From positions 1 to 9,229 of the forward strand of contig JAJZWN010000054.1 of the NCBI GenBank assembly GCA_021846695.1: a stretch of 9,229 nucleotides of DNA, in the 5' to 3' direction. The first letter of the stretch is position 1, and each line of letters starts with the position of its first letter. The translations under genes and the position numbers were made by a program. The DNA is from Thermoplasmata archaeon (GTDB taxonomy: Archaea > Thermoplasmatota > Thermoplasmata > Thermoplasmatales > Thermoplasmataceae). Below, piece by piece: positions 6,148 to 9,229 of the stretch. The notes beneath the pieces are model-generated. The model was not told where the DNA came from and did no database searches. It worked only from the letters and a program-made list of their open reading frames with translations.

Positions 6148-8175
6148 ATGAAAAATATAGACAATAGGGAGGATTTAGTAACAATTTATTCTACAATGAT
6201 CAAAAGCCGGAAATATGAGGAGAAGCTCAGGGATATCTATCTCAGTGATAAGAAGCCCCTTTTCAGCATTGCAGCCGGAAAGATTCCGGGAGAAATGCAT
6301 CTCTCTGCAGGTCAGGAACCTTCCGCAGCATGGATGTCTGTCCTGCTCAGGGACGATGATTTTGTTTACGGCACACACAGGCCACACCACACTGCCATAT
6401 CCAAGGGTGTGGATTTGAACAGGATGACAGCGGAGATAATGGGAAAACATGGTGGATTAAGCAAGGGAAAGGGAGGGCATATGCATATTTTTGACACAAA
6501 GGTAAATTTTGCCTGTGCAGGTATTGTGGGCTCATCCTTCCCCCCTGCACTGGGGGCTGCACTGGCATCAAAACTGGATGGAAAGGACAGCATAGCTGTG
6601 GCATATGGAGGAGATGGATCTTTAAACCAGGGCATGTTTCTTGAATCATTGAATCTTGCATCACTCTGGAAATTGCCGGTAATTTTTGTAATAGAAAACA
6701 ATGACTGGGCAATTTCAGTGGAAACTAAGGATTCCACACCACTTGAAAATGACGCTATCAGAGCAAAGGGATTTGGCCTGCCTGGGGTGCATATAAAAGA
6801 CAACGATCCGGTGAAAATGTATGAGGCAGCAGAAAAGGCCGTAAAACGTGCCAGGAGTGGAGAGGGACCAACACTGATAAGTATAGATACATACAGGTAT
6901 TACGGACATTTTGAGGGAGACCCGGAAGTATACCGCCCAAAAAACCAGGTAAAGGAACTTCTTGCAAAGGATCCAATAAAAATAATGGGAGCGGAACTCA
7001 TTGAAAAGGGGATTATCACAAAAGATGAAGATGATAGAATCAACAACTCGGCCATGGAGGAGATAAATCAGGCATTCGCATTCGCCGAAAACAGCCCATT
7101 ACCTATTGGGGACGATGCAATGGATGATGTATACGCCCCTGTAAATTATTCCATAAATCCTACAACTAAGGGAAGAAAAATACCCATGTATATTGCAATT
7201 TCTGAGGCCATTTCACAGGAAATGGAGGGAAACGCCAATGTGCTTTACATGGGTGAAGATGTGGGAAAATACGGTGGGATATTTGGTGCAACAACCGGAC
7301 TGCTTGCAAAGTTCGGGCCTGAGAGAATAAGGGATACTCCAATTAGTGAGTCAGCATTCATCGGATCTGCTGCCGGGCTGGCGGCTGCAGGCAAGAGGCC
7401 AATAGTTGAATTAATGTTTTCAGATTTCGTGGGAGTCACTCTTGACCCCATAATGAACCACATTGCAAAAAACCATTATATGTCAGGCGGTTCAGTAAAC
7501 ATGCCGGTTGTAATAACCACTGCCGTTGGGGGAGGTTACGGCGATGCAGCACAGCATTCACAGACATTGTATGCACTATTTGGACACATTCCAGGTCTGA
7601 AAGTGGTAGTTCCCTCAAACAGCTATGATGCAAAAGGCCTAATGATATCTGCAATAAAGGACAACAATCCTGTTGTTTATATGTTTCACAAAGGCTTGCT
7701 TGGTTTGCCATGGATGCCTTATCCACAATCAACGGTAACCGAAGTGCCTGAAGAAGAATATACCATACCCATAGGAAAAGCAAATATTGTAAAGAAGGGA
7801 ACTGATGTAACCATAGTTGGAATAGGTTCTACTGTGCATATGGCACTGGAAGCGGCTGAAAAACTGGAAGAGGGAAAAATTAGCGCAGAGGTGATAGACC
7901 TGAGGAGCATAAAGCCGCTGGATACCGACACTGTTATCAACTCAGTCAGCAAAACAGGGTCTTTGATTGTGGCAGATGAGGATTACCAAGCATTTGGACT
8001 CACATCTGAAATAATATCGACAGTAAGCCAGAAACTATTTGGGAAAATGAAAACGGCTCCTGCAAGGGTATCGTCTCCGGATATTCCGGTGCCATACAGC
8101 CAGAGAATGGAAAAATATTCGCTTCCTGACAGCAAGAAAATCATAGATGCAGTAAAGGAGATGCTGAAGAGATGA
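6148..8175 (+). CDS. Fused alpha-beta E1 subunit of a 2-oxoacid/acetoin dehydrogenase
   Basis: A 675-residue thiamine-diphosphate enzyme in which the normally separate E1 alpha and E1 beta chains are joined. E1 decarboxylates a 2-oxoacid (or cleaves acetoin) and passes the acyl group to a lipoyl arm. Alpha half, about 1-325: HRPHH at 77-81, SKGKGGHMHIFD at 105-116, the thiamine-diphosphate motif from GDGS at 155-158 to ENN at 183-185, and GHFEGDPEVYRPK at 253-265. Beta half, about 345-675: GED at 369-371 with the conserved cofactor glutamate E370, DTPISE at 396-401, ELMFSDFVGV at 421-430, and the catalytic-type histidine H470 in AAQHSQ, plus H480. ELMFSDFVGV and the GLLAKFGPER segment resemble acetoin dehydrogenase E1 beta more than classical pyruvate dehydrogenase. 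The linker at 326-345 is short. The ATG at 6148 is chosen over an upstream TTG at 6136 because GAGG lies six bases before it. The lipoyl gene overlaps its stop by four bases. The substrate is not decided. Confidence 0.9.
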   Translation: MKNIDNREDLVTIYSTMIKSRKYEEKLRDIYLSDKKPLFSIAAGKIPGEMHLSAGQEPSAAWMSVLLRDDDFVYGTHRPHHTAISKGVDLNRMTAEIMGKHGGLSKGKGGHMHIFDTKVNFACAGIVGSSFPPALGAALASKLDGKDSIAVAYGGDGSLNQGMFLESLNLASLWKLPVIFVIENNDWAISVETKDSTPLENDAIRAKGFGLPGVHIKDNDPVKMYEAAEKAVKRARSGEGPTLISIDTYRYYGHFEGDPEVYRPKNQVKELLAKDPIKIMGAELIEKGIITKDEDDRINNSAMEEINQAFAFAENSPLPIGDDAMDDVYAPVNYSINPTTKGRKIPMYIAISEAISQEMEGNANVLYMGEDVGKYGGIFGATTGLLAKFGPERIRDTPISESAFIGSAAGLAAAGKRPIVELMFSDFVGVTLDPIMNHIAKNHYMSGGSVNMPVVITTAVGGGYGDAAQHSQTLYALFGHIPGLKVVVPSNSYDAKGLMISAIKDNNPVVYMFHKGLLGLPWMPYPQSTVTEVPEEEYTIPIGKANIVKKGTDVTIVGIGSTVHMALEAAEKLEEGKISAEVIDLRSIKPLDTDTVINSVSKTGSLIVADEDYQAFGLTSEIISTVSQKLFGKMKTAPARVSSPDIPVPYSQRMEKYSLPDSKKIIDAVKEMLKR

Positions 8176-8411
8176 TTGTGAAAGTCCCCGAATTGTGGAA
8201 TGTTGACGATCTTGGAAAGGCAATAGTTACTCAATGGTATGTAGGCGTTGGAGATATTATAAAGGAGGATATGCCGGTGTGCCAGATTATGGCGGCAAAA
8301 GTCACTATTGAGGTAAATACTAATGTCAGAGGCAAAGTCAAGAAACTTTTGCAGGATATAAATGCTGAAATAGTCCCTGGAGATTACCTGATAGAAATTG
8401 AGGACTCATAG
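8172..8411 (+). CDS. Free-standing lipoyl-domain carrier protein
   Basis: A 79-residue protein that is a single lipoyl domain with nothing added. It begins MIVKVPELW, as lipoyl domains of E2 proteins do, and has the G-V-G-D-I-I turn at 25-30. K43 sits in the exposed MAAKVTIEV hairpin where the lipoyl-lysine is expected, G54 marks the symmetry-related turn, and V-P-G-D-Y-L-I-E-I-E closes the barrel. In most 2-oxoacid dehydrogenase E2 chains this domain is followed by a subunit-binding domain and an acyltransferase; both are absent here because the frame stops at 8411. The start overlaps the E1 stop as ATGA, so the two are almost certainly co-transcribed and translationally coupled. It is the likely acceptor of the acyl group from the fused E1. 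A biotinyl domain is less likely because the usual MKM around the lysine is missing. It is also much shorter than glycine-cleavage H protein. Confidence 0.85.
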   Translation: MIVKVPELWNVDDLGKAIVTQWYVGVGDIIKEDMPVCQIMAAKVTIEVNTNVRGKVKKLLQDINAEIVPGDYLIEIEDS

Positions 8412-8444
8412 AAAATAATATAATTCATAAAATTTTTAATTTTT
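8412..8444. terminator. T-rich termination region after the E1-lipoyl operon
   Basis: On the plus strand the gap ends in TTTTTAATTTTT at 8433-8444, running into the last codons of the opposite gene. On the minus strand the same region reads into ATTTTATGAATT. Archaeal termination at T-tracts is plausible for the operon. No hairpin is evident. Confidence 0.4.
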
Positions 8445-9229
8445 CCTCTTTCTTGGCATTAGGGCATATATTGCCAGTAACGCAACAATAGCCAGTATAC
8501 CTAAGCTTATGGCCATTTTATAATCTATTTTATTGTTTATGGGCGCGGGTATGTGGTTCGTATTATCCCTTGTAAATGCCACAGTGACATTTTTTGCATT
8601 GCCGTTCACATTGAAAGTTCCATTTCCATTGGAAACAGAATAGCCTGAAATGGGTGTTACACTGTAGTTATATGTTCCATTATACATAGTAAAGGTTATA
8701 TTGCCTTTATCTGAGTGCAGAACATTTCCATTGACATCCACAGACCATTCAGTACCGGCAGACAGGCCTGTTTCAGTAAAGGTAACATTATAGGAATGCC
8801 TTGTACTGAAACTGTAAGATTGTCCTGCTGAAAGGCTGTATGTGTGGTTGTAAACAGCCTGCCCAGATTTAGAATACAGTGTGAGATTGTAAGTACCGGG
8901 GTTAAGCGTAAGATTTATGGATTCACCTGTGTAATTATATCTCATTCCATTCAATGTAATATAGCCATTTTTAAGGTAGGCTGTAAAATTCATATCTGAA
9001 ACATTTCCTGAGTTATATAATTCCCCGAGGGTGGTATTCCCTGTTTCAACAGTTGCCATGGGAATCCCTGATGCAGAATTATAAACTATTGATGCATTGC
9101 AGACTCCCTCGGCTGTGTCACTGCCATGGTTGTAAGTATCAGAGACTGCCTGGTAATTGTTTCCATTCCAGTACTCCAGTGCCATGGTGAGATTTGCATC
9201 CACAATTTTAGTTTTCGTGCCATTTCCTG
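8436..9229 (-). CDS. Thermopsin-like secreted protein, C-terminal part, membrane-anchored
   Basis: Partial gene; the frame stays open to the right edge and gives 263 residues, so the N-terminus (signal peptide and most of the catalytic region) lies outside the window. The segment from NLTMALEYWNG through YNHGSDTAEG resembles the later part of thermopsin-family (peptidase A5) proteins, acid proteases exported by acidophilic archaea. Next come a beta-sandwich stretch with NPGTYNLTLYS and a classic archaeal surface repeat (YNVTFTETGLSAGTEWSV ... NGTYNYSVTPISGYSV ... VTVAFT). The C-terminus has one hydrophobic helix, about 20 residues starting at MAISLG, then RKRKN, so the protein is tethered outside the cell with a short basic cytoplasmic tail. 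Sixteen N-x-S/T sequons suggest heavy N-glycosylation. Because the repeat is shared by many archaeal surface proteins and the catalytic part is not seen, protease function is likely but not proven. A GTG at 9203 is internal, not the start. Confidence 0.72.
   Translation of the reverse strand, partial: GNGTKTKIVDANLTMALEYWNGNNYQAVSDTYNHGSDTAEGVCNASIVYNSASGIPMATVETGNTTLGELYNSGNVSDMNFTAYLKNGYITLNGMRYNYTGESINLTLNPGTYNLTLYSKSGQAVYNHTYSLSAGQSYSFSTRHSYNVTFTETGLSAGTEWSVDVNGNVLHSDKGNITFTMYNGTYNYSVTPISGYSVSNGNGTFNVNGNAKNVTVAFTRDNTNHIPAPINNKIDYKMAISLGILAIVALLAIYALMPRKRKN

Noticed and set aside
6366..6803. Long open frames on the minus strand inside the E1 gene (also 6347-6712, 7436-7783 and others)
   Set aside because: They lie wholly opposite a strongly conserved coding sequence, their translations look like no known protein, and no promoter was seen; they are shadows of biased codon use.
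8172..8411. Reading the small carrier as glycine-cleavage H protein or a biotin carrier
   Set aside because: It is too short for H protein and lacks its flanking helices, and the lysine lacks the MKM context of biotinyl domains; coupling to an E1 favours a lipoyl role.
1..9229. tRNA or rRNA genes, CRISPR arrays, insertion sequences, transposase genes
   Set aside because: A read of both strands showed no cloverleaf-like blocks, no regularly spaced repeats, no terminal inverted repeats and no transposase motifs.

Overview
This window looks like a stretch of a chromosome from an acidophilic archaeon of the Thermoplasmatales (Ferroplasma, Acidiplasma or Cuniculiplasma type). The case rests on A+T-rich DNA, TATA-like boxes 20-30 bases before most start codons with almost no room for a leader, a thermopsin-like surface protein with an archaeal beta-sandwich repeat, a bacterial-type 2-oxoacid dehydrogenase E1 in an archaeal setting, and anaerobic-type cobalamin synthesis (CbiD). 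The taxon is inferred from style and gene content; no marker gene such as rRNA is present.

Layout: (1) 1-539, plus strand: C-terminal half of cbiD, cut by the window edge. (2) 578-2272, minus: a 564-residue APC-family permease with about 14 membrane helices, convergent with cbiD. (3) 2273-2531: an A+T-rich divergent promoter region. (4) 2532-2774, plus: a small two-helix membrane protein of unknown function. (5) 2782-3960, minus: isocitrate dehydrogenase, convergent with the small gene at a 7-base gap. (6) 4029-5402, minus: a second, different APC permease with 12 helices. (7) 5502-5669, plus: a 55-residue protein with nine cysteines, easily missed because of its size; its 3' end overlaps that of (8). 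(8) 5654-6049, minus: an SRPBCC (START-like) lipid- or ligand-binding protein. (9) 6148-8175 and 8172-8411, plus: a two-gene operon of a fused alpha-beta E1 of the acetoin/pyruvate dehydrogenase type and a free-standing 79-residue lipoyl carrier protein, joined by an ATGA overlap. (10) 8436-9229, minus: C-terminal part of a thermopsin-like secreted, membrane-anchored protein, cut by the right edge.

The two permeases, isocitrate dehydrogenase and the thiamine-diphosphate E1 fit a heterotrophic life on peptides and amino acids: the thermopsin-like protein may digest protein outside the cell, the permeases import amino acids, and the dehydrogenases oxidise the carbon skeletons. This link is inference from content; the genes are not one operon. 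The most interesting item is the E1-lipoyl pair. It carries two of the usual four parts of a 2-oxoacid dehydrogenase complex (decarboxylase and swinging arm), with neither the E2 acyltransferase core nor the E3 dihydrolipoyl dehydrogenase beside it.
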